Shown here: positions 51,760 through 60,135 of the stretch, piece by piece
Layout of the letters: each line of letters begins with the position of its first letter
Position numbering within the stretch: position 1 is the first letter of the stretch
DNA from: Burkholderia gladioli
GTDB taxonomy: Bacteria > Pseudomonadota > Gammaproteobacteria > Burkholderiales > Burkholderiaceae
Direction of reading: 5' to 3'
Assembly: GCF_000959725.1 (NCBI RefSeq)
Contig: NZ_CP009323.1
Coordinates: forward strand, 1,240,001 to 1,304,000
Length of the DNA stretch: 64,000 nt
Position numbers and translations under genes: made by a program
Notes under the pieces: model-generated
Databases searched by the model: none
Told to the model about the DNA's origin: nothing
Seen by the model: the letters and a program-made list of their open reading frames with translations, nothing else

Positions 51760-53027
51760 GCCAGCAGCCCGAGCGGTCGCTGCCCTACGAGGGCCTGCGC
51801 GTGGTCGAGATGACCCACATGGTGATGGGCCCGACCTGCGGCATGGTGCTGGGCGACCTCGGCGCCGAAGTCGTCAAGATCGAGCCGATCGCCGGCGACA
51901 GCACGCGCGCGCTGCGCGGCTCCGGCGCCGGCTTCTTCGGCACCTTCAACCGCAACAAGAAGAGCCTCGCGGTGGACGTGAAGGACCCGCGCGGCCAGGA
52001 AATCGTGCATCGATTGCTTGGCAGTGCAGATGTGTTCAGTGAGAACTTCAAGAGCGGCACCATGGAGAAACTGGGGCTGGGCTACGCCCATCTCTCGAAG
52101 CTCAACCCGCGCCTGGTCTACGTCTCGCACAAGGGTTTCCTGCCCGGCCCCTACGAACATCGCACCGCGCTCGACGAGGTGGTGCAGATGATGGGCGGCC
52201 TGGCCTACATGACCGGCCCCGACGGGCGCCCGCTGCGCGCCGGCACCAGCGTCAACGACATCATGGGCGGCATGTTCGGCGCGATCGGCGCGATGGCGGC
52301 GCTGGCGCAGCGCGAGCGAACCGGCCGCGGCCAGGAGGTGCAAAGCGCGCTGTTCGAGAACAACGTGTTCCTGGTGGCCCAGCACATGATGCAGTTCGCC
52401 GTGACGGGCAAGGCCGCGGCGCCGATGCCGAACCGCATCTCGGCCTGGGCCGTCTACGACGTGTTCACCGTCAAGGACGGCGAACAGATCTTCCTCGCGG
52501 TGGTATCGGACACGCAATGGCAACTGTTCTGCGACGCGTTCGGCTTCGCCGACCTGAAGGCCGACGCAAGCATCGCCACCAACAACCAGCGCGTGCAGGC
52601 GCGCGACTGGCTGCTGCCGCGACTGCGCAGCCACATGGAAGCGCTCGAGGCGGCCGAGATCAGCTCGATCTTCGAGCGCATCGGCCTGCCCTATGCGCCG
52701 ATCACCCGGCCGCACGAGCTGTTCGACGATCCGCATCTGCTCGCCACCGGTGGCCTGGCCGAGGTCACGCTGCCGGCCGATGCCAGCGGCGCCGGTCAGC
52801 CGGTCGCCACGCGCACGGCCCTGCTGCCGCTGACGCTGGACGGCGAGCGCCTGCGCCTGCGCGCGGCGCCGCCGGCGCTAGGCCAGCACACGCAGGCGCT
52901 GCTGCAACAGATCGGCTACCGCCCGGAGGAGATCCGGCAACTGAACCAGGCCGGCGTGGTGCGCTGCACCGAGCCACACCTCGGCGACGCGCCCGCCGCT
53001 TCGGATAACGAACTGGCCAGCGCCTGA
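51756..53027 (+). CDS. CaiB/BaiF family (class III) CoA-transferase
   Basis: The 423-residue product has the family start LPYEGLRVVEMTHMVMGPTC, LGDLGAEVVKIEPIAGDSTR, and NRNKKSLAVDVKDPRG. The catalytic aspartate is probably in TALDEVVQMMGGLAYMTG. Class III enzymes move CoA directly between carboxylic acids. It is coupled to the lyase gene upstream and followed by a transporter gene after 82 bases. The order lyase-transferase-transporter supports uptake, activation and cleavage of one organic acid. Confidence 0.9.
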   Translation: MSQQPERSLPYEGLRVVEMTHMVMGPTCGMVLGDLGAEVVKIEPIAGDSTRALRGSGAGFFGTFNRNKKSLAVDVKDPRGQEIVHRLLGSADVFSENFKSGTMEKLGLGYAHLSKLNPRLVYVSHKGFLPGPYEHRTALDEVVQMMGGLAYMTGPDGRPLRAGTSVNDIMGGMFGAIGAMAALAQRERTGRGQEVQSALFENNVFLVAQHMMQFAVTGKAAAPMPNRISAWAVYDVFTVKDGEQIFLAVVSDTQWQLFCDAFGFADLKADASIATNNQRVQARDWLLPRLRSHMEALEAAEISSIFERIGLPYAPITRPHELFDDPHLLATGGLAEVTLPADASGAGQPVATRTALLPLTLDGERLRLRAAPPALGQHTQALLQQIGYRPEEIRQLNQAGVVRCTEPHLGDAPAASDNELASA

Positions 53028-53109
53028 CACCGATACGCATCACACGAGAAAGCGGCCGAAGCGCGATCGCATGCGCGCTTCCGGCCGTCCAAACGATACT
53101 GGAGACGCC

Positions 53110-54420
53110 ATGGTTTCGATCTCGCGGGACATGACACGCACCCTCACCCCGGCGAACGCCTCGCTCGAGCAGCAGGCGGTGAGGAAGGCGGCGTGGCGGT
53201 TCATTCCGCTGCTCTCGCTCGCCTATTTCTTCAACTACCTCGATCGCACCGGGGTCGGCTTCGCGGCGCTGACCATGAACCGCGACCTGGGCCTCACGGC
53301 CACGCAGTTCGGCTGGGGCGCGGGCATCATGTTCGCCGGCTATTGCGTGTGCGAGGTGCCGAGCAATCTCGCGCTCTACCGCTTCGGCGCGCGGCGCTGG
53401 CTGGCCCGCATCATGATCAGCTGGGGCTTCTTCGCGGCGGCCACCGCGCTGGCCACCGGGCCAAACAGCTTCTACCTGATCCGGCTGCTGCTCGGCATCG
53501 GCGAGGCGGGTTTCTTCCCCGGCGTGGTGTTCTTCCTCGCGGTCTGGTTCCCGGCGCACTACCGCACCCGCGTGCTGGCCTGGTTCACGGTGTCCACGCC
53601 GCTGTCCTCGCTGGTGGGCGGCCCGCTGTCCACCTGGCTGCTGCAGATGGACGGCAGGCTCGGCATCGCGGGCTGGAAGTGGATGTTCATCGTGGAAGGC
53701 CTGCCGGCCTGCCTGCTCGGCTTCCTGGTGCTGCGGCTGCTGGCCGACAAGCCGGCCGACGCGAGCTGGCTCTCGCCCGACGAGCGGCAGGCGCTGCAGG
53801 CCGCCTTCGATCGCGAACAGGGCGCGAGCGGCAAACGCAAGGACTTCCGCGCCGCGCTGCGCGACCCGCGCATGTACGTGCTGGCGCTGATCTCGTTCGG
53901 CTTCACGATGGGCTCCTACGGCATCGGCATCTGGCTGCCGCAGATGCTCAAGGCGCACGGCATCGGCCTGGCCGCGACCGGCTGGATCTCGGCGATCCCC
54001 TACTTCTTCGCCACCATTGCCCTGCTCGCGTGGGCCCGGCACGTGGACCGGCGCGGCGGCCACATCACCCACCTCGCGGTGGGGCTGCTGATCGGCGCGA
54101 TCGCGCTCGGCGTGTCCACCTGCTTCCAGCACCTGCTGCCGGCGATGACGGGCATCACGCTGGCCCTGATCGGCACCATCGCCGGACGCACCATCTTCTA
54201 CACGCTGCCGGCGCGCTTCCTGTCGGGCCAGGCGGCCGCGGGCGGCTTCGCGCTGATCAACTCGATCGGCGCGCTGGGCGGCTTCGCCGGCCCCTACCTG
54301 GTCGGTTATCTGAAGGACGGCTTCGGCACCTTCTCGTCCGGCATGATCGGCCTGGCCATCGTGCTCGGCATCACGACCCTGCTGACGCTGTCGCTCCACG
54401 CCTTCCACCGCGAATCCTGA
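53110..54420 (+). CDS. MFS transporter, anion:cation symporter (ACS) family
   Basis: The 436-residue inner-membrane protein has about 12 helices. Conserved stretches are FFNYLDRTGVGFAALTMNRDLGLT and the loop segment RFGARRWLARIM. LLGIGEAGFFPGVVFFLAVWFP and GGPLSTWLLQMDG are typical of the ACS family, which takes up organic acids such as phthalate, tartrate and hexuronates. The ATG at 53110 with GGAGA is used. It is the likely importer for the substrate of the upstream lyase and CoA-transferase. Confidence 0.88.
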   Translation: MVSISRDMTRTLTPANASLEQQAVRKAAWRFIPLLSLAYFFNYLDRTGVGFAALTMNRDLGLTATQFGWGAGIMFAGYCVCEVPSNLALYRFGARRWLARIMISWGFFAAATALATGPNSFYLIRLLLGIGEAGFFPGVVFFLAVWFPAHYRTRVLAWFTVSTPLSSLVGGPLSTWLLQMDGRLGIAGWKWMFIVEGLPACLLGFLVLRLLADKPADASWLSPDERQALQAAFDREQGASGKRKDFRAALRDPRMYVLALISFGFTMGSYGIGIWLPQMLKAHGIGLAATGWISAIPYFFATIALLAWARHVDRRGGHITHLAVGLLIGAIALGVSTCFQHLLPAMTGITLALIGTIAGRTIFYTLPARFLSGQAAAGGFALINSIGALGGFAGPYLVGYLKDGFGTFSSGMIGLAIVLGITTLLTLSLHAFHRES

Positions 54421-54430
54421 GATCGTGACC

Positions 54431-55567
54431 ATGAGCCATCCCCCTCGCTTTTCCGCGCGCCGCCGTCGCCTGCTGGGCGCGGCCGCCGCCTCCACCCTGC
54501 TGCCCGCGCTCGCGTCGCGGCCGGGTTTCGCCAAGGAGAACCCGCCCCCGATGAATCCCTCCAGCAACTACCTCCCGGTGCGGGCCGACTGGCTGGCCTC
54601 GGGCACCGAGGCGGCGCTCGAACCCGGGCTGCCGATCATCGACGCGCATCATCACTTCTACGAGCGCCCCGGCTGGACCTACCTGCTCGACGAATACCTG
54701 GCCGACGCGCGATCGGGCCACGACATCACGGCTTCCGTCTACATGCAGGCGCTCACGCGCTATCGCCAATCGGGCCCGGAAGCGTTGCGCCCGGTCGGCG
54801 AGATCGAATACGTGGCGGGCGTGACCGCGCCGCTGCAGCACGGCAAACCGCAGGTGGCCAAGGGCATGGTCGGCTACGCGGACCTGCGGCAGGGAGCGGC
54901 CGTGCGCGAGGTGCTGGAGGCAGAGCTGGCCGCCGGCGACGGCCGCCTGCGCGGCATCCGCCACCTGGTGACCTGGGATGCCGATACCACGCTGGCCAAT
55001 CCGCTGACCGGCGCGCCGCGCGGCTTGCTGCTCGACCGCCGTTACCAGGAAGGCATCGCGCAACTGGCGCCGCTGGGGCTGTCCTACGATGCCTGGCTGT
55101 TCTTCCCGCAACTGCCGGAATTGTTCGAGCTGGCCAAGGCGCATCCTGAGCTACCGATCATCATCAACCATTGCGGCGGCGTGGTGCGGATCGCCAGCTA
55201 CGCGGCGCATCGACAGGATGTGTTCGAGCAGTGGTCGCGCTCGATGCGCGAGCTGGCGCGCCTGCCGAACGTGCACGTGAAGGTGGGCGGCCTGGGCATG
55301 CGCATCAACGGCTTCGACTTCGAGAAGGGGGAGCGCCCGCCCTCGTCGATCGAGCTGGCCGCGGCCTGGAAGCCCTGGATGCTCGCCTGCATCGAGATGT
55401 TCGGCGCCGAGCGCTGCATGTTCGAGAGCAACTTCCCGGTCGACAAGGGCTCCTATCCGTTCAGCAACGGCTGGAATGCCTTCAAGCGGCTGACCGCGGA
55501 TGCCGGGGCCGACGAGCGCGCGGCGCTGTTCCGCGGCACCGCGGCGAAGGTCTATCGACTGGGCTGA
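54431..55567 (+). CDS. exported amidohydrolase-2 family (TIM-barrel) metal-dependent hydrolase
   Basis: The 378-residue product carries an N-terminal signal with a run of arginines (SARRRRLLGAAAAST), Tat-like but not a perfect SRRxFLK, ending near GFA-K. The amidohydrolase-2 (PF04909) core has the metal-binding HxH in IIDAHHHFYERPGW, HCGG in IIINHCGGVVRI, and ESNFPVDKGSYPF near the C terminus. Relatives hydrolyse lactones or decarboxylate aromatic acids. Start chosen at ATG 54431; GTG 54425 is possible. It follows the MFS gene by 10 bases, so it is in the IclR operon and may convert a precursor outside the cytoplasm. Confidence 0.83.
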   Translation: MSHPPRFSARRRRLLGAAAASTLLPALASRPGFAKENPPPMNPSSNYLPVRADWLASGTEAALEPGLPIIDAHHHFYERPGWTYLLDEYLADARSGHDITASVYMQALTRYRQSGPEALRPVGEIEYVAGVTAPLQHGKPQVAKGMVGYADLRQGAAVREVLEAELAAGDGRLRGIRHLVTWDADTTLANPLTGAPRGLLLDRRYQEGIAQLAPLGLSYDAWLFFPQLPELFELAKAHPELPIIINHCGGVVRIASYAAHRQDVFEQWSRSMRELARLPNVHVKVGGLGMRINGFDFEKGERPPSSIELAAAWKPWMLACIEMFGAERCMFESNFPVDKGSYPFSNGWNAFKRLTADAGADERAALFRGTAAKVYRLG

Positions 55568-55682
55568 GCCGCTTCGTGGCTCCATGATTCCGGCACCGCG
55601 TGGCGCTCAACAAGCGCCACGCGCGCTCCTATACTGGCCGGCAATCCCTTCATGCAATATGCCGAACCCAGGAGCCCTTGCC

Positions 55683-56144
55683 GTGAAAGACACGCTCGTC
55701 GTCCGTTACGTCACCCCCGCCGACTTCAACGCCTGGCTGCCGCTCTGGAACGGCTACAACGCGTTCTACGGCCGCGTGGGCGAGACGGCGCTGCCCAGGG
55801 ACATCACCGAGCTGACCTGGCGCCGCTTCTTCGACGGCTACGAGCCGATGCACGCGATGGTGGCGGAATCGGCGAGCGAGATCGTCGGGCTGGTCCACTT
55901 CCTCTATCACCGCCACACCACGCTGGCCGGCCCGATCTGCTACCTGCAGGATCTCTATACGCTGGCCTCGGCGCGCGGCAAGGGCATCGGGCGCGCGCTG
56001 ATCGAGGCCGTCTATCGCGAGGCGAGGCAGGACGGCGCCGAACGCGTCTACTGGCAGACGCACGAAACCAACCAGACGGCGATGAAGCTTTACGACCAGC
56101 TCGCCAGCAAGTCGGGCTTCCTGGTGTATCGCCACGCGCTTTGA
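55683..56144 (+). CDS. GNAT-family N-acetyltransferase
   Basis: The 153-residue product starts at GTG 55683 with AGGAG eight bases upstream; an upstream ATG at 55659 is less well placed. Features are MVAESASEIVGLVHFLYHRH, YTLASARGKGIGRALIEAVY with the RGKGIG acetyl-CoA motif, and YWQTHETNQTAMKLYDQLASKSGFLVY. It resembles YhbS/PhnO-like small GNATs. The substrate is unknown. The gene faces the minus-strand GMC operon. Confidence 0.87.
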   Translation: MKDTLVVRYVTPADFNAWLPLWNGYNAFYGRVGETALPRDITELTWRRFFDGYEPMHAMVAESASEIVGLVHFLYHRHTTLAGPICYLQDLYTLASARGKGIGRALIEAVYREARQDGAERVYWQTHETNQTAMKLYDQLASKSGFLVYRHAL

Positions 56145-56207
56145 GCGCGCGCGGCGGCGGGCGCGCCGTGCATCGAGCGCCCGCGCGCCTGTCATGGGGC
56201 GCTGCCC

Positions 56208-56543
56208 CTATCGCCCGGCCTCCACCACCTTCAGCCGGGCCGCGCCGGGCGGCGCGTCGCCGGCCGCCTGGTTGCGCGCGCTGCTCACCGACAGGTAGCG
56301 CATGCAGCACACGCGCAGGAACGAGGCGAAGTTGAGCGGCTCCTCGCCGCGCAGCGCCACCAGCTCGTCATGCAGCTTGGCGGCGAACTGGCTGGTGGTC
56401 ATGTCCTCGCGATTGGCGATCTCCTGCAGCACGTCCCAGAACAGGTTCTCCAGGCGCACCGTGGTGACCACCCCGTGTATCCGGATCGCGCGCGTGCGCG
56501 ATTCGTAGAGGATGGGATCCGCGTTGATGTAGACACTGCACAT
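56208..56543 (-). CDS. ribbon-helix-helix domain protein
   Basis: The 111-residue product has the RHH_4 type (PF13467-like) domain: RAIRIHGVVTTVRLENLFWDVLQEIANREDMTTSQFAAKLHDELV. Short RHH proteins bind DNA as dimers, often as autoregulators. It is the last gene of the minus-strand GMC cluster, 33 bases after the flavoprotein gene and with a good AAGGAGA Shine-Dalgarno. It may be the local repressor of that cluster. The tail after residue 90 is low-complexity. Confidence 0.8.
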   Translation of the reverse strand: MCSVYINADPILYESRTRAIRIHGVVTTVRLENLFWDVLQEIANREDMTTSQFAAKLHDELVALRGEEPLNFASFLRVCCMRYLSVSSARNQAAGDAPPGAARLKVVEAGR

Positions 56544-56576
56544 GCGAACAGTCTCCTTGGGATGGGCCCGCGCCGC

Positions 56577-58163
56577 TCACAGCTCGCGCCGCTTGATGCG
56601 CCCGGCGATATGGTCGGCCTGGCGGATCGCCAGCGTGACGATGGTCAGGGTCGGATTCTCCGCCGCGCCGGTGGTGAACTGGCTGCCGTCCGAGATGAAC
56701 AGGTTGGCGATGTCGTGGGTCTGCCCGAAACCGTTGCAGACCCCGTCTTCCGCGCGCGCGCTCATGCGGGCCGTGCCGAGATTATGCGTCGAAGGATAGG
56801 GTGGCACACGATAGACCGTCTTCGCGCCCGCCGCCTCGTAGACGGCGCTGCCCTGCCGGAAACCGTGCTCGCGCATCGCCTCGTCGTTGGGGTGGTCGTC
56901 GAAATGCACGTTCGCCACCGGCAGGCCGTATTGGTCCTTCACCGCGTGATTGAGCGTGATGCGGTTCGAGGCGCGCGGCATGTCCTCGCCGACGATCCAC
57001 ATGCCGGCCGTGTAGGGATAGGCATCCATGGCCTGGGTGAAATCGCTGCCCCAGGCGCCCGGGTTCAGGAAGGCGGCATAGAAGGGCAGGCCCAGCGAGA
57101 TGGTCTCCATGTGATAGCCGCCGGCGAAGCCGCGCTTGGTATCGAACCGCGCCTCGTCCTCGATGATGCCGGCCATGGTGGTGCCCTTGTACATCTCCAC
57201 CTTCTTGTCGAACACCGCGTAGACCGAGCCGGTGGTATGGCGCATGTAGTTGCGCCCCACCTGCCCCGAGGAATTGGCGAGCCCGTCCGGGTAGCGGCTC
57301 GAGGCCGAGGCCAGCAGCAGCCGCGGCGTCTCGATCGAGTTGCCGGCCACCGCCACCACGCGCGCCTTCTGGCGCTGCAGGCGGCCCTTGGCGTCGTAGT
57401 AGAGCACGGCGCTCGCCTTGCCGTGCGCGTCGTGTTCGATGCGCGCCACATGCGAGTTCGGCCGCAGCTCCATGTGGCCGGTGGCCTGCGCCTTCGGGAT
57501 CTCGGTATAGAGCGTCGACCACTTCGCCCCGAAGCGGCAGCCCTGGAAGCAGAAGCCGCGCTGATAGCAGTGGCTGCGATCGTCGCGATTGGTGCTGTTG
57601 ATCGCCATGTGGCCGGTATTGCACTCGCGATAGCCGAGCTTGCTAGCGCCGGCGTGCATCACCTTGAAGTTGTTGTTGCCGGGCAGGCCCGGCCAGCCGT
57701 TGGTGCGGGTCACGCCCATCTTCTTCTCGGCGCGGTCGTAGTAGGGATCGAGTTCCTCGCGCGTGACCGGCCAGTCGAGCAGCGAGGCGCCCTCGATCGC
57801 GCCGTAGTGAGTACGCGCCTTGAACTCGTGTGGCTGGATCCGCAGGCTCGCGCCGGCCCAGTGCGTGGTGGTGCCGCCCACCGTCTTGCAGATCCATGCC
57901 GGCAGCGTGGGAAAGTCACGCGCCACGCGCCAGGAGCCCGAGGTGGTGCGCGGGTCGAGCCAGGACAGCAGGTGGAAGGCGTCCCATTCCTCGGTCTTGA
58001 AATCGGCCTGGGTGTTCAGCGAGCCGGCCTCCAGCACCACCACGTCGATACCCTGCTGCGCCAGCTCGTTGGCGAGCGTGCCGCCGCCCGCGCCGGAGCC
58101 GATGATCACCACCACGTTGCCGTCGTCATGCGAAAAGCGCTTGCCAGCTTGTTGCGTTGCCAT
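56577..58163 (-). CDS. GMC-family FAD oxidoreductase (large subunit)
   Basis: The 528-residue FAD enzyme has the dinucleotide site VVVIIGSGAGGGTLANELAQ near residue 20, TTTHWAGASLR, and the C-terminal His/Asn pair in STHNLGTARM and GAAENPTLTIV. It resembles the large subunit of membrane gluconate/fructose/sorbitol dehydrogenases. It has no signal peptide of its own. In such complexes the folded flavoprotein is exported together with the Tat-bearing small subunit encoded immediately upstream (17 bases). A cytochrome c gene lies further upstream. The substrate, likely a polyol, sugar or alcohol, cannot be told. Confidence 0.88.
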   Translation of the reverse strand: MATQQAGKRFSHDDGNVVVIIGSGAGGGTLANELAQQGIDVVVLEAGSLNTQADFKTEEWDAFHLLSWLDPRTTSGSWRVARDFPTLPAWICKTVGGTTTHWAGASLRIQPHEFKARTHYGAIEGASLLDWPVTREELDPYYDRAEKKMGVTRTNGWPGLPGNNNFKVMHAGASKLGYRECNTGHMAINSTNRDDRSHCYQRGFCFQGCRFGAKWSTLYTEIPKAQATGHMELRPNSHVARIEHDAHGKASAVLYYDAKGRLQRQKARVVAVAGNSIETPRLLLASASSRYPDGLANSSGQVGRNYMRHTTGSVYAVFDKKVEMYKGTTMAGIIEDEARFDTKRGFAGGYHMETISLGLPFYAAFLNPGAWGSDFTQAMDAYPYTAGMWIVGEDMPRASNRITLNHAVKDQYGLPVANVHFDDHPNDEAMREHGFRQGSAVYEAAGAKTVYRVPPYPSTHNLGTARMSARAEDGVCNGFGQTHDIANLFISDGSQFTTGAAENPTLTIVTLAIRQADHIAGRIKRREL

Positions 58164-58180
58164 GTCGGTTCTCCCAGGGG

Positions 58181-58792
58181 TCAGGCTGCCGGAACGGGAC
58201 CGCTGTCCTGCGGCGCGGGATCGGGCAGCCAGCTCAGGTCGTCGAAGCCCTTGAACAGGTAGCCCCCGTCGCCCTCGGCGGCGCCGTAGCCGAAGTGCTT
58301 GTAGGCCAGGCCGTTGCTGTAGAGCGAGACCACCGCCGTGCTGCGCACCGTCTCGAAGAACGGCGTGCCGGCGAGCGCGGCGGTGTCCTTGGCCTGCGCG
58401 GCGCCTTCCTGTTTGCTCCAGTCGCCGTCGGCCGCCTTCGCGTCGAGTTGCCTGACGCCATCGGCGAGTTGCCGACGCGTGGCGGCATCCTTGCGCGCCT
58501 TGGCGTCGAGATCCTTCACCACCAGCGCGTAGACGGCATCGTCGAGCGACGGATGCGGGTAGATCTGTCGCGTCAGCGCCAGCAGCACCGCGCCCTGGTG
58601 CATGTCCAGGCCTTGCAGCTCCAGGGCCCAGACCCGGCTCGGCGCCAGCGCCGCCAGCGACGAGGACAGCGCCAGCGTGCCGATCAGCACGCCGCTTCCC
58701 TTGAGCAGCTCGCGGCGCGTGAGCGCGATACGCCGCGGGCCTTCCGCTTCGGCCGGCCCCTGGCGGGCGATGCCGATGGTTTTGCCTTTCAT
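58181..58792 (-). CDS. Tat-exported small subunit of a GMC dehydrogenase (gluconate 2-dehydrogenase subunit 3-like)
   Basis: The 203-residue product starts at ATG 58792 with an AAGGAGA Shine-Dalgarno and has a twin-arginine signal, TRRELLKGSGVLIGTLAL, at about residues 24-41. The mature part matches the gluconate 2-dehydrogenase subunit 3 family: LTRQIYPHPSLDDAVYALVV, LDAKARKDAATRRQLADGV, GTPFFETVRSTAVVSLYS, and GYLFKGFDDLSWLP. It carries the GMC large subunit to the periplasm. The 118-base leader contains seven tandem copies of an 8-bp unit. Confidence 0.85.
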   Translation of the reverse strand: MKGKTIGIARQGPAEAEGPRRIALTRRELLKGSGVLIGTLALSSSLAALAPSRVWALELQGLDMHQGAVLLALTRQIYPHPSLDDAVYALVVKDLDAKARKDAATRRQLADGVRQLDAKAADGDWSKQEGAAQAKDTAALAGTPFFETVRSTAVVSLYSNGLAYKHFGYGAAEGDGGYLFKGFDDLSWLPDPAPQDSGPVPAA

Positions 58793-58843
58793 GTGCGTCT
58801 CCTTGATTGCGGGCACGGTGTTGCTTGTTGTTGGTCTTGTTCT

Positions 58844-58899
58844 GATGCGGTGATGCGGTGATGCGGTGATGCGGTGATGCGGTGATGCGGTGATGCGGG
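58844..58899. repeat. 8-bp tandem repeat, six perfect copies plus one variant
   Basis: The unit GATGCGGT repeats from 58844 to 58891, followed by GATGCGGG (58892-58899). It lies between the stop of the VOC gene and the start of the small subunit gene (minus strand), about 52 to 107 bases upstream of the start. Such arrays change copy number by slippage. Confidence 0.95.
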
Positions 58900-58910
58900 C
58901 CGCTTGCCGA

Positions 58911-59309
58911 TCAGCGGTAGTGGCCGTGTCGTTCCAGTACCTCGATCTTGTAGCCGTCCGGATCCTCGATGAAGAAGAAGCGGGCGATCAGTTCGCCCCG
59001 GCCGTCGCGGAACTCCTTGAGATCCTTCGGCTGCATGCCGAGCGAGATCAGCCGCGCGCGCTCGGCGGCCGCGTCGTCCACCACGAAGGCGACATGGCCG
59101 TAGCCGTCGCCATGCGTGTAGGCCGGCTCGCGGCCCTTGTTCCAGGTGAGCTCGAGTTCGGCCTCGGCCTCGGCATTGCGCAGGTAGACCAGCGAGAAAT
59201 CGTCGAAGTCGAGCCGGTGCGAGGGCAGCAGCCCGAAGGCCGCCTCGTAGAACGCGAGCGAACGATCGAGCTCGCGCACGCGCACCATGGTGTGGATCAG
59301 CTTGGCCAT
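58911..59309 (-). CDS. VOC (glyoxalase I-like) family protein
   Basis: The 132-residue product has two beta-alpha-beta-beta-beta modules: MVRVRELDRSLAFYEAAFGLLPSHRLDFDDF, then GYGHVAFVVDDAAAERARL and FFFIEDPDGYKIEVLERHGHY. His and Glu of a metal site are present, as in lactoylglutathione lyase (gloA). True glyoxalase activity is plausible. Its place between cytochrome c and the GMC subunits suggests action on the oxidised product. Start is ATG 59309; an in-frame upstream extension lacks similarity. Confidence 0.82.
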   Translation of the reverse strand: MAKLIHTMVRVRELDRSLAFYEAAFGLLPSHRLDFDDFSLVYLRNAEAEAELELTWNKGREPAYTHGDGYGHVAFVVDDAAAERARLISLGMQPKDLKEFRDGRGELIARFFFIEDPDGYKIEVLERHGHYR

Positions 59310-59480
59310 GCGGTGCTCTCCTGGAGGCGCGATGCACATGCCGGGTAAGGCGTGGAAGCGCGCCGGCGCGCGCGTGAAGTCGGTGCCGTTGCCGCGGCGC
59401 ATCGGCCGGCGATGATGGGGTGGCGTCTTGCCATGTCTGGCTCCTTGGCGTGAATGGAAGGGCGGGCCGTCACGCGCGCC

Positions 59481-59855
59481 TCACTTCGGCCCGAGCGTGA
59501 CGATGTAGGCGGCGAGGTCGTCGATGTCCTGGTCGGACAGGCCCTGCGCCATCGACTGCATCATCTGGGCGGTGCCGCCGTTGCGCTGGCCGCTCTTGTA
59601 GGCGCGCAGGGCGGCGGCCAGGTAGGCCGCGTTCTGGCCGCCGATCTTCGGGAAGGCGGGCGAGGTGGGCAGGCTGCCGTTCGCGCCGTGGCAGGCCACG
59701 CAGGCGCCGAACCGGGCCTGGCCCTGGGCGGGATTGCCTACCGCCTGCGCGCCGCCGGCCGCGCCCAGGCAGGCGAGCGCCAGCAGGGCCGGCGCGAGCC
59801 GTCGAGACGATGCACACGAAATACCTGAAGCCGCGCTGCGACGAATTCGAATCAT
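59481..59855 (-). CDS. exported mono-heme cytochrome c
   Basis: The 124-residue product has a signal peptide (hydrophobic stretch APALLALACLGAAGGAQA), the heme-binding motif CVACH in RFGACVACHGANG, and the axial methionine in TAQMMQSMAQGLSDQDIDDLAAYI. It is class I cytochrome c. It is the first gene of the minus-strand GMC cluster and is likely the electron acceptor for the dehydrogenase, which is otherwise without a visible partner. Start at ATG 59855. Confidence 0.9.
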   Translation of the reverse strand: MIRIRRSAASGISCASSRRLAPALLALACLGAAGGAQAVGNPAQGQARFGACVACHGANGSLPTSPAFPKIGGQNAAYLAAALRAYKSGQRNGGTAQMMQSMAQGLSDQDIDDLAAYIVTLGPK

Positions 59856-60053
59856 GCTTTGTCCTGTTCTCGTGGGGATGGGCCATGCATGAACGCCAGC
59901 GTAGCGAGCGCGGCCGCGGGGCTGGTAATACATGGCTAAATCCTGCCTAGGGGTTTCCCGCATGAACGTGTCGCACGCGCCGGACCTTGCTGCGCAGCAG
60001 CGAGGCTGCGTGTTTGCCCCGATGTCCGGCAGGGTAGTCTCCTTCTAAGATTC

Positions 60054-60063
60054 TGGATACAGA
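60054..60063. promoter_or_regulatory. TGGATACAGA motif, copy 1
   Basis: The motif is in the divergent region between the cytochrome c gene and the hypothetical gene at 60136, as part of TCTGGATACAGA (60052-60063), which is a palindrome (TCTG-GATA-CAGA). The same 10-mer occurs inverted ahead of the GntR gene. Confidence 0.4.
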
Positions 60064-60135
60064 GTTCGGCATTCCGTAGACGAATAATCGAACCACCTCC
60101 CCAACCGTCGAGACAGTCCCCAGGAAGGCAGCGCG

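Noticed and set aside
58844..58899. CRISPR array
   Set aside because: Contiguous 8-bp units without spacers; simple tandem repeat.
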